Of a stretch of DNA of 64,000 nt, positions 35,363-44,672 are shown piece after piece. Under the pieces are notes generated by a model. That model was not told where the DNA came from. It ran no database searches and was given only the letters and a program-made list of their open reading frames with translations. Position 1 is the stretch's first letter. Each line of letters starts with the position of its first letter. The DNA lies in NCBI GenBank assembly GCA_003240735.1, contig QFNE01000004.1, positions 186,001 to 250,000 of the forward strand, given 5' to 3'. Origin of the DNA: Paracoccus denitrificans (GTDB taxonomy: Bacteria; Pseudomonadota; Alphaproteobacteria; Rhodobacterales; Rhodobacteraceae). The position numbers were made by a program, and so were the translations under genes.

Positions 35363-35375
35363 TGGACGCCTCAAC

Positions 35376-35780
35376 ATGCTGACACTCACCTGTCCCTATT
35401 GCGGCGTCCGCGCCGAGGAAACCGAACTGCAGCCGGGCGGAGAGGCGCACCTCAAACGCTTCGGCCCCGGCTCGTCGGATCAGGAATTCGAGGATTATCT
35501 GTTCGCCCGCAAGAACGCCAAAGGCGTCCACTTCGAACGCTGGCGGCACATCTATGGCTGTGGGAAATGGTTCCTGACTGCGCGCGACACCGTCACTCTG
35601 CAGGTCTTTGGCAGCTATCCAGCACAGACGCCTTTTCCACCTGCAGACGTCGTCGCAGCGATCCAGGCTGCGCGTCCCGGCTGGCAGCCTGATTGGGACG
35701 AACTCGGCCCCGAAAGCGCACCGGGGATCGAAGAAAACCCCGCCCCCAACCCCACGCCAAGCAGGGACAGCTTCGTATGA
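35376..35780 (+). CDS. soxD: Sarcosine oxidase subunit delta
   Basis: The product is 134 aa from the ATG at 35376. It starts MLTLTCPYCGVRAEETELQPGGEAHL, then FARKNAKGVHFERWRHIYGCGKWF, the SoxD signature with Cys ligands for zinc (CPYC plus a Cys and His region downstream). The C-terminus is longer than the usual ~100 aa and ends in a Pro/Asn-rich tail. The delta subunit is a structural part of the heterotetramer. The stop overlaps the soxA start by 4 bp. Confidence 0.95.
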   Translation: MLTLTCPYCGVRAEETELQPGGEAHLKRFGPGSSDQEFEDYLFARKNAKGVHFERWRHIYGCGKWFLTARDTVTLQVFGSYPAQTPFPPADVVAAIQAARPGWQPDWDELGPESAPGIEENPAPNPTPSRDSFV

Positions 35781-38710
35781 CGACCGCGACCGGACCCTTC
35801 CGCCTTGCAACCGGCGGCCGCCTGATCGACCGCGCCCAATCACGTTTTTTCCGTTTCGACGGGCGCAAGATGGACGGTCTTGCCGGCGATACGCTGGCAT
35901 CCGCCTTGATGGCCAACGGCCAGATCATGATGGGCCGTTCCTTCAAGTATCACCGCCCACGCGGACCGATCGCATCCGGCGCGGAAGAGCCGAATGCGTT
36001 GTTCGGGCTGGGGCAGGGCGGTCGGTTTGAGCCGAACCAGCGCGCAACCGTCACGCCACTGGTGTCGGGGATGTATGCCGAAAGCCAGAATGCGTGGCCC
36101 AGCCTGAACTTCGATATCGGCGCCATCAACGATTCGCTTTGGCGGTTTTTTCCGGCTGGGTTCTATTACAAAACCTTCATGCAGCCGCGCTCGGCGTGGA
36201 AGCACTTGTTCGAACCCGTGATCCGGCGAGCGGCTGGCTTGGGCAAAGCGCCGACGCAGGCCGACCCCGACAAGTATGAACAGGCCTATGATTTTGCCGA
36301 TGTGGTGGTCGTGGGCGGCGGGATCGCGGGGCTTTCGGCGGCTCTGCACGCGGCCGAAGGCGGCAAGCGCGTGATCGTGCTGGAACAGTCGCCCGTCTGG
36401 GGCGGTCGCACGCCGGTCGATCACGCCGGCGGTCAGGCCCGCATCGACGCGCTGGTCGACAAGCTGCGCGCGCTGCCAAGCGTCACCATGCGCCGCGCGA
36501 CGATGGCGACCGGTCTTTACGACCACGGATATCTGCTGGCCCGAGAGGCGCTGGCCGACCACGACCCGAATGCTGGTCTGCCGCGTCAGCGTCTGTGGCG
36601 CATCCGCGCCGGTCGGATCGTCACGGCGACAGGGGCGCTGGAACGGCCGCTGTCATTTGCAGGCAACGACGTGCCCGGTGTGATGCTGGCCAGCGCGGTG
36701 CGCGACTATCTGGTTGATTACGGGGTCGCACCCGGTCGCCGGATCGCGGTCGTGACGAACAATGACGACGGTTATCGGACCGCCTTGGCGGCGCTGGATG
36801 CCGGGCTGGCCGTCCCTGTCGTGATCGACGCACGCGCAAACCCTACGGGCGCACTTGCTCAGGCCGTCAAGGCGCGCGGCGTCCGGATCGAGGCGGGCGC
36901 AGGCATTGCCAAGGTCCACGGCCGAAAGGCGGTCACCGGGCTGTCCCTTTGCACCCAAAGCGGGACCGGCGACGTGACCGGCACTGTCGAATGCGACGTC
37001 ATCGCCATGTCCGGTGGCTGGTCGCCTGTGGTCCATCTGTGGAGCCATTGCGGCGGCAAGCTGAAATGGGATGAACGTCGGACCATGTTCGTCCCCGATC
37101 CCTCGCGCCCGCCGACCGGGGCGGATGGTCGCGCCAACGTCATGGCGATCGGTGCCGCGGCAGGCGATCTGCGACTGAACGGACTGACCGGTGCCGAGGA
37201 CGAGCAGGCGATCATGCCGGTCTGGGTCATGCCTGAAAACGCGACCCGCAAAGCACGCTTCAAGATGTGGCTGGATTTCCAGAACGACGTGAAGGTGTCC
37301 GACGTCGAACTGGCCGCGCAGGAAGGCTATCAGTCGGTCGAACATACCAAGCGCTATACCACGCTGGGAATGGCGACGGATCAGGGTAAGATCAGCAATA
37401 TCAACGGGCTGGCGGTTCTTTCTAATAGTTTGGGTCAACCGATCCAGGCCACCGGGACCACCACGTTCCGCCCCCCTTATACGCCGCTGACCCTTGGCAC
37501 GATCACCGCCGAGGCGCGGGGCGCGCTGTTCCAACCCCTGCGCAAGACGCCGATCTATGACTGGCACGAAAAGGCCGGTGCGTTCTTTGAACCTGTGGGT
37601 CTTTGGCGGCGTGCCTATTGCTATCCCCGGGGCGCCGAAACGCACGCCGAGGCCGTCGCGAGAGAGATCTTGGCGGTGCGGGCCGGCGTGGGGACGCTTG
37701 ATGCCTCGACCCTTGGCAAGATCATCGTCAAAGGGCCGGATGCCGGCAAGTTTCTGGACATGATGTACACCAACATGATGTCCACGCTGCCGGTCGGGAA
37801 ATGTCGCTATGGCCTGATCTGTTCCGAAAACGGCTTTCTGGTCGATGACGGGGTGGCGGCGCGCCTGTCGGACGATACGTGGCTTGTTCACACCACCACC
37901 GGCGGCGCCGAACGTATCCACGGTCACATGGAAGACTGGCTGCAATGCGAATGGTGGGATTGGCAGGTCTATACCGCCAACGTCACCGAAGAATACGCCC
38001 AGATCGCCGTGGTGGGCCCCAAGGCCCGGGCCGTGCTGGAAAAGCTGGGGGGCATGGACGTGTCTGCCGAAACGCTGCCCTTCATGCAGTGGGCAGATGG
38101 CGAACTGGCAGGGATCCCGGTCCGCGTCTATCGCATCAGCTTCTCGGGTGAGCTGTCATTCGAAGTCGCGGCCCCAGCCAATCGCGGACGCGAGCTGTGG
38201 GAGAGGATCCACGAGGCCGGCGCCGAATTCGGCATCACCGCCTATGGAACCGAGGCGATGCACATCATGCGCGCCGAAAAGGGCTTCATCATGATCGGCG
38301 ATGAAACCGACGGCACGGTCATCCCGCAGGACCTGAACCTCGGCTGGGCGATTTCCAAGAAGAAGGCCGACTATCTGGGCAAGCGCGCGCAGGAGCGCAG
38401 TTTCATGGCCGACCCCGACCGCTGGAAGCTGGTCGGCCTGCAAAGTGTCGATGACCGTGTCCTGCCGGATGGCGGCTATGCGGTGGCGGACGGTGTGAAC
38501 GCGAACGGGCAGCGGAATACGCAGGGGCGCATCACCTCGACCTATATGTCGCCGACCCTGGGGCGGCCGATTGCGATGGGTCTGGTCCTGCACGGTCCCG
38601 ACCGCATGGGCGAAGAGCTGGAGTTCCCGGTCCCGGGCGGGGAAAGCTTCCGCGCCGTGATCTGCGACCCGGTATTCTATGACAAGGAAGGGACCCGCGC
38701 CAATGGCTGA
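35777..38710 (+). CDS. soxA: Sarcosine oxidase subunit alpha
   Basis: The product is 977 aa, normal for SoxA. The N-terminal part has the 2Fe-2S-like ferredoxin remnant (RFFRFDGRKMDGLAGDTLASAL, GRSFKYHRPRG). The NAD/FAD-binding Rossmann segment VVVVGGGIAGLSAALHAAEGG follows. The C-terminal half is a GcvT-like aminomethyltransferase that binds tetrahydrofolate (PVGLWRRAYCYPRGAETHAEA, GTLDASTLGKIIVKGPDAGKF). It channels formaldehyde from sarcosine into 5,10-methylene-THF. The start overlaps soxD by 4 bp and the end overlaps soxG by 8 bp. Confidence 0.97.
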   Translation: MTTATGPFRLATGGRLIDRAQSRFFRFDGRKMDGLAGDTLASALMANGQIMMGRSFKYHRPRGPIASGAEEPNALFGLGQGGRFEPNQRATVTPLVSGMYAESQNAWPSLNFDIGAINDSLWRFFPAGFYYKTFMQPRSAWKHLFEPVIRRAAGLGKAPTQADPDKYEQAYDFADVVVVGGGIAGLSAALHAAEGGKRVIVLEQSPVWGGRTPVDHAGGQARIDALVDKLRALPSVTMRRATMATGLYDHGYLLAREALADHDPNAGLPRQRLWRIRAGRIVTATGALERPLSFAGNDVPGVMLASAVRDYLVDYGVAPGRRIAVVTNNDDGYRTALAALDAGLAVPVVIDARANPTGALAQAVKARGVRIEAGAGIAKVHGRKAVTGLSLCTQSGTGDVTGTVECDVIAMSGGWSPVVHLWSHCGGKLKWDERRTMFVPDPSRPPTGADGRANVMAIGAAAGDLRLNGLTGAEDEQAIMPVWVMPENATRKARFKMWLDFQNDVKVSDVELAAQEGYQSVEHTKRYTTLGMATDQGKISNINGLAVLSNSLGQPIQATGTTTFRPPYTPLTLGTITAEARGALFQPLRKTPIYDWHEKAGAFFEPVGLWRRAYCYPRGAETHAEAVAREILAVRAGVGTLDASTLGKIIVKGPDAGKFLDMMYTNMMSTLPVGKCRYGLICSENGFLVDDGVAARLSDDTWLVHTTTGGAERIHGHMEDWLQCEWWDWQVYTANVTEEYAQIAVVGPKARAVLEKLGGMDVSAETLPFMQWADGELAGIPVRVYRISFSGELSFEVAAPANRGRELWERIHEAGAEFGITAYGTEAMHIMRAEKGFIMIGDETDGTVIPQDLNLGWAISKKKADYLGKRAQERSFMADPDRWKLVGLQSVDDRVLPDGGYAVADGVNANGQRNTQGRITSTYMSPTLGRPIAMGLVLHGPDRMGEELEFPVPGGESFRAVICDPVFYDKEGTRANG

Positions 38711-39227
38711 GACGGGCACACTGGCCAAGGTCACGCAGGTCCGCGACCTTGGCATGATCATGATCCGCGCCGATCTGGAACGCGCAGGCGACGCAATTGC
38801 CGGCGCGGCAGGGCTGCCGATCCCGGATACCGCGCGGGTGACGGGCGACGGCGCGCGGGGCCTGGGATGGATGTCGCCCGACGAATTGCTGATGGTGCTG
38901 CCGGTGGCCGAGGTCGGCCAGACCGTCCGCGACCTGGCGGATGCGCTGACGGGCGAACATGCAATGGTGCAGGACGTGTCGAACATGCGCTGCGTGTTCG
39001 ACGTGACCGGACGCAAGGCGTCGCAGGTTCTGTCCAAGCTGTGCCCGGTCGATTTTGCGGCCCTGCCGGCGGACGGTTTGCGCCGCACCCGCGCGGCACA
39101 GGTTGCCTGCGGCATCTGGCGTGTGCCGGACGGGTTTCGCGTCATCGCGTTCCGGTCGGTCACTGACTATCTGCGTGGCATCTTAGAAAATGCGGCTCAG
39201 GCAGAGACCGACCTCGACCCGCGCTAG
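38703..39227 (+). CDS. soxG: Sarcosine oxidase subunit gamma
   Basis: The product is 174 aa. Family features include LGWMSPDELLMVLPVAEV and QDVSNMRCVFDVTGRKASQVLSKLCPVDF, similar to the GcvT/SoxG fold. It completes the SoxBDAG heterotetramer as a structural subunit. The start overlaps soxA by 8 bp, and the stop overlaps that of the convergent rarD by 4 bp. Confidence 0.94.
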   Translation: MAETGTLAKVTQVRDLGMIMIRADLERAGDAIAGAAGLPIPDTARVTGDGARGLGWMSPDELLMVLPVAEVGQTVRDLADALTGEHAMVQDVSNMRCVFDVTGRKASQVLSKLCPVDFAALPADGLRRTRAAQVACGIWRVPDGFRVIAFRSVTDYLRGILENAAQAETDLDPR

Positions 39228-39235
39228 GGTCGGGG
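39212..39235. terminator. Hairpin over the soxG/rarD stop codons
   Basis: CCTCGACCC (39212-39220), a 6-nt loop GCGCTA, and GGGTCGGGG (39227-39235) give a 9-bp stem with one G-U pair. The loop holds the overlapping stop codons of soxG and rarD. There is no U-tract on either strand. Confidence 0.45.
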
Positions 39236-40138
39236 AATCATCGCCCGACGTGCCGACGCACGGCGATAGGCCGCTGCGGAATAGATCGCCAAAGCCGTCC
39301 AGATCATTGCAAACGCGATGGCGTGCCACTTGGTGAACACCTCACCAAAGACAGCCACGGCGACGATGAACTGGATGGTGGGGTTCAGGTATCCCACCAC
39401 GCCCACGGTGGCCAGATCGACGGATCGGGCCGCGCGTGCAAACAGCATCAACGGAATGGCCGTCAGCGGCCCGGCCCCGATCAACAGAAGCGTGGTCTGC
39501 CAATCAGTCCCGAAATGGACCGACCCTTCGCGCGTACCGACGGCGCCGCTGTGCACCAAGGCCAGCCAGATCAGCGCGAACGGCGCCAGAACCGCGACCT
39601 CTGCCGCGACTGAGACGACCGGCCCCAGCGGCAGCGCCTTTTTCAGCACACCGTAAAGGCCGAACGTCACGGCCAGCGCAAGGCTGACCCATGGCGTCGC
39701 GCCAAGGCCCCACGTCAGCAACGCAACCGCGACGGCGGCGATTACCACAGCCAGCCACTGCGACGGCATCAGCGTTTCACGAAAGACGATGACGCCCATG
39801 ACGACGGCGACCAGCGGGAAGATGTAATACCCCAGGCTGCTTTCCACGACATGGCCATTCTGCACGGCCCAGATGAACAAACCCCAGTTGGCCGAAATCA
39901 TCACCGCGGCGGCCACGATCCGCCACAGATGCGCAGTCGAACCCAACGCCCCGCGCAGAAGACCCAACCGGCCTTGATAAGCCAGCACCCCACCAAACAG
40001 CACCAGCGACCAGATCGTGCGGTGGGACAGCACCTCGGCCGGGGGGACGTGGGACAGGGCGCGGTAATAGACGGTCGACAGGCCCCAGATGACGCACACC
40101 GCGATCATCGACAAAATGCCTTTGGTGCGGTCGGTCAT
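39224..40138 (-). CDS. rarD: EamA/RarD family membrane transporter
   Basis: The product is 304 aa with ten predicted membrane helices in two EamA repeats. MTDRTKGILSMIAVCVIWGLSTVYYRALSHVPPAEVLSHRTIWSL matches the RarD N-terminus (YYRAL, HRTIWSL). Further matches are NWGLFIWAVQNGHVVESSLGYYIFPL and a late LMLFARAARSVDLATVGVVGYLNPTIQF. It is a drug/metabolite superfamily exporter or permease; the natural substrate is unknown. It is transcribed away from sodB's terminator. Confidence 0.9.
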   Translation of the reverse strand: MTDRTKGILSMIAVCVIWGLSTVYYRALSHVPPAEVLSHRTIWSLVLFGGVLAYQGRLGLLRGALGSTAHLWRIVAAAVMISANWGLFIWAVQNGHVVESSLGYYIFPLVAVVMGVIVFRETLMPSQWLAVVIAAVAVALLTWGLGATPWVSLALAVTFGLYGVLKKALPLGPVVSVAAEVAVLAPFALIWLALVHSGAVGTREGSVHFGTDWQTTLLLIGAGPLTAIPLMLFARAARSVDLATVGVVGYLNPTIQFIVAVAVFGEVFTKWHAIAFAMIWTALAIYSAAAYRRASARRAMIPRP

Positions 40139-40215
40139 ATTCGAAATCTCGGGGCTGTTCAGGACGCGGGAATGTGGACCTGCGTCCCGCAGAACGCAAC
40201 CCGGGCGCTGCCAAG

Positions 40216-40247
40216 AAAAAACCGCCGCCCCGACAAGGGGGCGGCGG
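40216..40247 (-). terminator. Rho-independent terminator of sodB
   Basis: On the minus strand CCGCCGCCCC pairs with GGGGCGGCGG (10 bp, 6-nt loop), followed by six U. It begins 27 nt after the sodB stop. Confidence 0.92.
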
Positions 40248-40273
40248 CTGCGTCATCAGGTTTCAAGCAGGGC

Positions 40274-40873
40274 TTACAGGCGCGAGGCCGCGTAATCCCA
40301 GTTCGCCAGATTGTTGATGAAGTTCTCCAGATACTTCGGACGCGCGTTGCGATAGTCGATGTAGTAGGAGTGTTCCCAAACATCCGCGCCCAGCAGCGCC
40401 GTCTGGCCTTTGACCAGCGGGTTCACGCCGTTTTCGGTCTTGGTGATTTCCAGCCCGCCATCGGCGTTCTTGACCAGCCACACCCAGCCCGAACCGAACT
40501 GCGCGACGCCCTGTTCGGTGAACTTCTTCTTGAAGTCATCGACCGAGCCGAACGATTCCTTGACCGCGGTTTCGACCTCGCCGGGGATCTTGCCGCCCTC
40601 GGGCGACATCATTTCCCAGAATTGAATGTGGTTCCAGTTCTGGCTGGCGTTGTTGAAGATGCCGTTCTGCGCGACCGCACCGTCCTTGTAGTTGCCGGTG
40701 ACGATGTCCTCCAGCGACTTGTTTTCCCATTCGGTGCCGGCGATCAGCTCGTTCAGCTTGTCGACATAGGCCTTGTGGTGCTTGTCGTGGTGATATTCCA
40801 GGGTTTCCTTGGACATCCCGTGCGACGCAAGGGCATCGTGGGCATAGGGCAGATCGGGAAGGGTGAAGGCCAT
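40274..40873 (-). CDS. sodB: Superoxide dismutase (Fe type)
   Basis: The product is 199 aa from the ATG at 40873, with GAGGA 8 nt upstream. Metal ligands: H28 (LEYHHDKHHKAYV), H82 (NWNHIQFW), D164 and H168 (DVWEHSYYIDYRN). Gln78 in ASQNWNH lies where Fe-SODs have their active-site Gln, favouring Fe over Mn. It detoxifies superoxide in the cytosol. A strong terminator follows. Expression control (iron or oxidative stress) is likely, but no known operator is recognised in the 193-bp upstream region. Confidence 0.96.
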   Translation of the reverse strand: MAFTLPDLPYAHDALASHGMSKETLEYHHDKHHKAYVDKLNELIAGTEWENKSLEDIVTGNYKDGAVAQNGIFNNASQNWNHIQFWEMMSPEGGKIPGEVETAVKESFGSVDDFKKKFTEQGVAQFGSGWVWLVKNADGGLEITKTENGVNPLVKGQTALLGADVWEHSYYIDYRNARPKYLENFINNLANWDYAASRL

Positions 40874-40998
40874 TTTACATTCCTCTTCAACGGTTTGAAG
40901 TCCAGCGTGGTCAGCACGGCGGGCGTATTCCCGACCGGCTTCGCCTTGGCTGACCAACGTCCGGTAACGGGCCGGGTTCCGCCGTTGGTTGCATGTGA

Positions 40999-41026
40999 TT
41001 GGCAAGCATGCGTTAGGGCGTATAGA
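40999..41026 (+). promoter_or_regulatory. Sigma-70-type promoter for the YfgM-bamB-der cluster
   Basis: TTGGCA (40999-41004), a 16-nt spacer and TATAGA (41021-41026). It lies 41 nt before the start at 41067 and divergent from sodB. Confidence 0.55.
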
Positions 41027-41066
41027 AGGGCGCAGGAATAACAAGTGAAAGACGGGCCAGGCGCGT

Positions 41067-41771
41067 ATGACGAACCAGAACGACCGCTTCATCGACGAAG
41101 TGACCGAAGACCTGCGCCGCGACCGTCTGTTCCGTGTCATGCGCCGTTATGGCTGGATCGTCATTCTGGCGCTGCTTGTGGCAGTGGCGATGTCGGCATG
41201 GCGTGAATACAGCAAGGCCCGGGAAGGGCGGCTGGCGCGTGAATTCGGCGATGCCGTTCTGGCTGCAGATGCCAGCGCCGATCCGACCGCCCGGGCCGAG
41301 GCGCTGGCCAAGGTCGACACGTTCGGCCGCGCGGACAGAGCCGCGTTCCTTGATTTGCTGGCCGCCGATGCGCGTCTGGGCGCCAATGACGTTCCCGCTG
41401 CATCTGCGGCGCTGACGGAAGCGCAAAAGGCCGCCGGGACTGACGTCGTGCTGCGGGATCTCGCGCTGCTGCGCAATGTGCTGGCGCAAGGCAATGCCGT
41501 GGATGCCGCTGCCCGTGATGCCGCGTTGGCCGAGCTGTCGAAACCCGGCGCGCCGTTCGAACTGTTGGCGTTGGAACAGAAAGCCGTGGCATTGGCCGAT
41601 GCGGGCCACACCGACGACGCCGTTGCCCTGATCCGCCAGATTCAGGACAAGGACGGGCTTAGCCAAGCCTTGCGTCAGCGCCTTTCCGAAATGATGATCA
41701 CACTGGGTGCCGAAGCAGAGCCCACGAGCGGCGCGGACGTGCCGCCTCCACCTGCGCCGGCAGCCGGCTGA
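41067..41771 (+). CDS. YfgM-like TPR inner-membrane protein (SecYEG/BamB-associated)
   Basis: The product is 234 aa. One membrane helix follows a charged N-terminal segment (VMRRYGWIVILALLVAVAMSAW). The periplasmic part is Ala-rich and TPR-like (LAADARLGANDVPAASAALTE, LALEQKAVALADAGHTDDA), as in the TPR_21 family. In E. coli YfgM sits next to BamB and Der and helps periplasmic folding with PpiD at the translocon. Here the same order is found. The C-terminus is Pro-rich. Confidence 0.88.
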   Translation: MTNQNDRFIDEVTEDLRRDRLFRVMRRYGWIVILALLVAVAMSAWREYSKAREGRLAREFGDAVLAADASADPTARAEALAKVDTFGRADRAAFLDLLAADARLGANDVPAASAALTEAQKAAGTDVVLRDLALLRNVLAQGNAVDAAARDAALAELSKPGAPFELLALEQKAVALADAGHTDDAVALIRQIQDKDGLSQALRQRLSEMMITLGAEAEPTSGADVPPPPAPAAG

Positions 41772-41821
41772 AACGACGACGCGCGGCGAACAACAACAAG
41801 CCGATCGCAAGGGGGACATCG

Positions 41822-43171
41822 ATGACCAGAAATGGGATCACCAGACAGGGAACGGCCAAGCTTGGCCTGACCGGCATGATGTGCGCCCTGATGGCGCTGT
41901 CCGCCTGTGCCGAGCGTGAGAAGATCCTGCCCGGTGCGCGCTATGACACGCGCGCTGTTTTCAGCCCGGATGGCCCGGCCGTCGAAGGCGCCACGACACC
42001 CGCGTCGGCGGCGCTGAACCTGCCTGCGCCGCGGTCGACCGAATGGCCGCAACGCGCCCAGAACGCACAGCACCTGATCGGCCACGCGACGCTGGGTGCC
42101 GGAACGACCCGGGTGTGGTCGGGAAACATCGGTCAGGCATCCGGTCGCAAAGCCCGCATCACCGCGGATCCGATCGTCGCGGCAGGCCGCGTCTTCGCCA
42201 TGGACGCACGCGCCCGGGTGACCGCTTTCGCCCAATCGGGCGGCACGACCTGGTCCACCGACATCACCCCGGCTGCGGAATCGCCCACCAGCGCATCCGG
42301 CGGCGGACTTGCGTTCGAAGGCGGCACGGTTTTTGCCACCAGCGGATACGGCGAACTGGTCGCGCTGGACGCGACCACCGGCGGCGTTCGCTGGCGCCAA
42401 CGGCTGGAAGCGCCGGTATCCGCGCCGCCGACCGTGATGAACGGCGTTGTCTATGTCGTTGGGCGTAACGCAACCGGCTGGGCGGTTCGCGCCGCAGATG
42501 GCAAGGTCTTGTGGACGGTGTCGGGGATCGCGGCCCCCGCTGGCGTCTCGGGCGTGTCATCGCCTGCAACTGACGGACGCACGGTGATCTTCCCGTTCGC
42601 GTCAGGTCAGTTGCTGGCGGTTGAGGCGTCGACCGGCAATCAGATTTGGACACAGCAAGTCGCGGGAACTCGGGTTGGTCGCGCCATCGCCATGATCCGC
42701 GATGTCACCGGTGATCCTGTGATCGCGGGGAACATGGTTCTTGGCGCAACCTCATCAGGTCGCATCGACGCACTTGACCGCGAAACCGGAACCCAGATCT
42801 GGAGCCATAAGGACGGCGCCGTCAGCCCGCCTCTGGTCGTCGGGGGCTCGGTATTTGCGGTCAACGACGAAAACCATCTGGTTCGTCTGGATGCCGCAAC
42901 CGGCGGGCGCATCTTCGATGTCGAGCTGCCCTATTATACCGACCGTCGCACGCGCAAACAGGACCGCATCGTCGCCCATTACGGCCCTGTGCTGGCCGGG
43001 GGGCGGTTGTTCGTGGCCTCGTCCGACGGCGTGCTTCGGGCGTTCGATCCACGCTCGGGCGTGCTGGTGGGGCAGGGTGCGATTCCCGGTGGGGCGGCCA
43101 GTGCCCCGGTCGTGGGTGCAGGCACCCTTTATGTCGCCAGCCGTAACGGCCAACTGCACGCGTTCCGCTGA
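41822..43171 (+). CDS. bamB: Outer-membrane assembly lipoprotein BamB (PQQ-like beta-propeller)
   Basis: The product is 449 aa. The signal peptide ends in lipobox (LMALSAC, Cys about 29). Eight-bladed propeller repeats of the PQQ type are visible: LVALDATTGGVRWRQRLEA, LLAVEASTGNQIWTQQ, IDALDRETGTQIWSHKDGA and LVRLDAATGGRIFDVELP. It belongs to the BAM complex that inserts outer-membrane proteins. It is close to the YfgM-like gene (50 bp), and its stop overlaps der (TGATG). AAGGGGG precedes the start. Confidence 0.93.
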   Translation: MTRNGITRQGTAKLGLTGMMCALMALSACAEREKILPGARYDTRAVFSPDGPAVEGATTPASAALNLPAPRSTEWPQRAQNAQHLIGHATLGAGTTRVWSGNIGQASGRKARITADPIVAAGRVFAMDARARVTAFAQSGGTTWSTDITPAAESPTSASGGGLAFEGGTVFATSGYGELVALDATTGGVRWRQRLEAPVSAPPTVMNGVVYVVGRNATGWAVRAADGKVLWTVSGIAAPAGVSGVSSPATDGRTVIFPFASGQLLAVEASTGNQIWTQQVAGTRVGRAIAMIRDVTGDPVIAGNMVLGATSSGRIDALDRETGTQIWSHKDGAVSPPLVVGGSVFAVNDENHLVRLDAATGGRIFDVELPYYTDRRTRKQDRIVAHYGPVLAGGRLFVASSDGVLRAFDPRSGVLVGQGAIPGGAASAPVVGAGTLYVASRNGQLHAFR

Positions 43172-44658
43172 TGAGCTTTACCCTCGCCATCGTCGGCCGG
43201 CCCAATGTCGGCAAATCCACCCTGTTCAACCGGCTCGTCGGCAAGCGCCTGGCGCTGGTCGATGACCAGCCGGGCGTCACCCGCGACCTGCGCGAAGGCG
43301 ATGCGCGTCTGGGCGATCTACGCTTTGTCGTGATCGACAGCGCCGGTCTGGAGATGGCCGAAGACGACAGCCTTCAAGGCCGGATGCGCCGCCTGACCGA
43401 ACGCGCCGTCGATGAGGCGGACGCGTGTCTCTTCGTGATCGACGCCCGTGCCGGCGTGACGGCGGCGGACGAATACTTCGCCGATCTGCTGCGCAAACGC
43501 GCCAAGCACGTGATCCTGGCTGCGAACAAGGCCGAAGGTCGCGCCGGTGAAACCGGCGTTCTTGAAGCCTATGGCCTTGGGTTGGGTGAGCCGCTGCGCA
43601 TTTCGGCAGAACACGGCGAGGGGCTGGACGAGCTTTATTATATCCTGCGCCCGCTGGCTGCCCAGATCGAGGCATCGCGTCCTGCCCCGATCGAGCCTAT
43701 GACCGACGTCAATCTGACCGAGGAACAGGCCGAATCCGGCGAAGGTGCCGAAGAATGGCGTCCGTCGCCGGACCATCCGCTGCAACTGGCCGTCATCGGC
43801 CGGCCGAATGCCGGGAAATCGACGCTGATCAACAAGATCATCGGCGAAGACCGGCTGCTGACCGGCCCCGAAGCCGGGATCACCCGCGACGCCATTTCCG
43901 TGTCGACCGACTTCATGGGCACGCCCATGCGCATCTTCGACACTGCAGGCATGCGCAAGAAGGCGCGCGTCGTCGACAAGGTCGAAAAGCTGTCGGTTGC
44001 CGATGGCCTGCGCGCCGTCCGCTTTGCCGAGGTGGTCGTGGTGCTGCTGGACGTGGAGATCCCGTTCGAACAGCAGGATTTGCGCATTGCCGACTTTGCG
44101 GAAACCGAAGGTCGCGCGGTCGTCGTTGCGGCGAACAAGTGGGATCTTGAGGAAGACAAGCCGCAGAAGCTGAACGAACTGCGCGAAGCGTTCGAGCGTT
44201 TGCTGCCGCAGTTGAAAGGCGCACCGCTGGTGACCGTGTCTGCCCGGACCGGTAAAGGGCTGGACCGCCTGCACAAGGCAATCATCACCGCGCACGAGGT
44301 CTGGAACAAGCGGATCGGCACGGCGCGGCTGAACAACTGGCTGATCGCGATGACCGAGGCGCATCCGCCCCCCGCACCGGGTGGCCGTCGCATCCGCCTG
44401 CGTTACATGACGCAGGTCAAGACGCGTCCGCCGGGCTTTGTCATCATGGCGTCCCACGTGGATCAGATCCCTGAAAGTTACCGTCGGTATCTGGTGAACG
44501 GGCTGCGGCAGGACTTTGATATGCCGGGAACGCCGATCCGGCTAACCTTCCGCGATCAGGGGGACAAGAACCCCTACCGCAACCTTGCGGGCAAGCGCCG
44601 ACCGACCGGGGCGCTGGCCAAGCACAAGGATCGGCAGAAGCCAAAAGGGACGACCTGA
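43171..44658 (+). CDS. der: Ribosome assembly GTPase Der (EngA)
   Basis: The product is 495 aa with two tandem GTPase domains. G1 motifs are GRPNVGKST (9-17) and GRPNAGKST (from 210). G3 is DSAGLE and DTAGMRKK; G4 is NKAE and NKWD. A KH-like C-terminal domain ends the protein (GRRIRLRYMTQVKTRPPGFVIM, PIRLTFRDQGDKNPY). Der is essential for 50S subunit maturation. Its 3' end overlaps a perfect 10-bp palindrome shared with the convergent gene. Confidence 0.97.
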   Translation: MSFTLAIVGRPNVGKSTLFNRLVGKRLALVDDQPGVTRDLREGDARLGDLRFVVIDSAGLEMAEDDSLQGRMRRLTERAVDEADACLFVIDARAGVTAADEYFADLLRKRAKHVILAANKAEGRAGETGVLEAYGLGLGEPLRISAEHGEGLDELYYILRPLAAQIEASRPAPIEPMTDVNLTEEQAESGEGAEEWRPSPDHPLQLAVIGRPNAGKSTLINKIIGEDRLLTGPEAGITRDAISVSTDFMGTPMRIFDTAGMRKKARVVDKVEKLSVADGLRAVRFAEVVVVLLDVEIPFEQQDLRIADFAETEGRAVVVAANKWDLEEDKPQKLNELREAFERLLPQLKGAPLVTVSARTGKGLDRLHKAIITAHEVWNKRIGTARLNNWLIAMTEAHPPPAPGGRRIRLRYMTQVKTRPPGFVIMASHVDQIPESYRRYLVNGLRQDFDMPGTPIRLTFRDQGDKNPYRNLAGKRRPTGALAKHKDRQKPKGTT

Positions 44659-44672
44659 GGCGTCAGGTCGTC
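44649..44672. terminator. Perfect palindrome over the der / membrane-protein stop codons
   Basis: GACGACCTGA-GGCG-TCAGGTCGTC is a perfect 10-bp stem with a 4-nt loop. Each arm contains the last codons and TGA of one gene (both end Thr-Thr-stop). In minus-strand RNA it is followed by CCCUUUUGG, a weak U-run; there is none on the plus side. Confidence 0.55.

Noticed and set aside
36653..37945. 430-codon minus-strand frame opposite soxA
   Set aside because: Antisense shadow of soxA.
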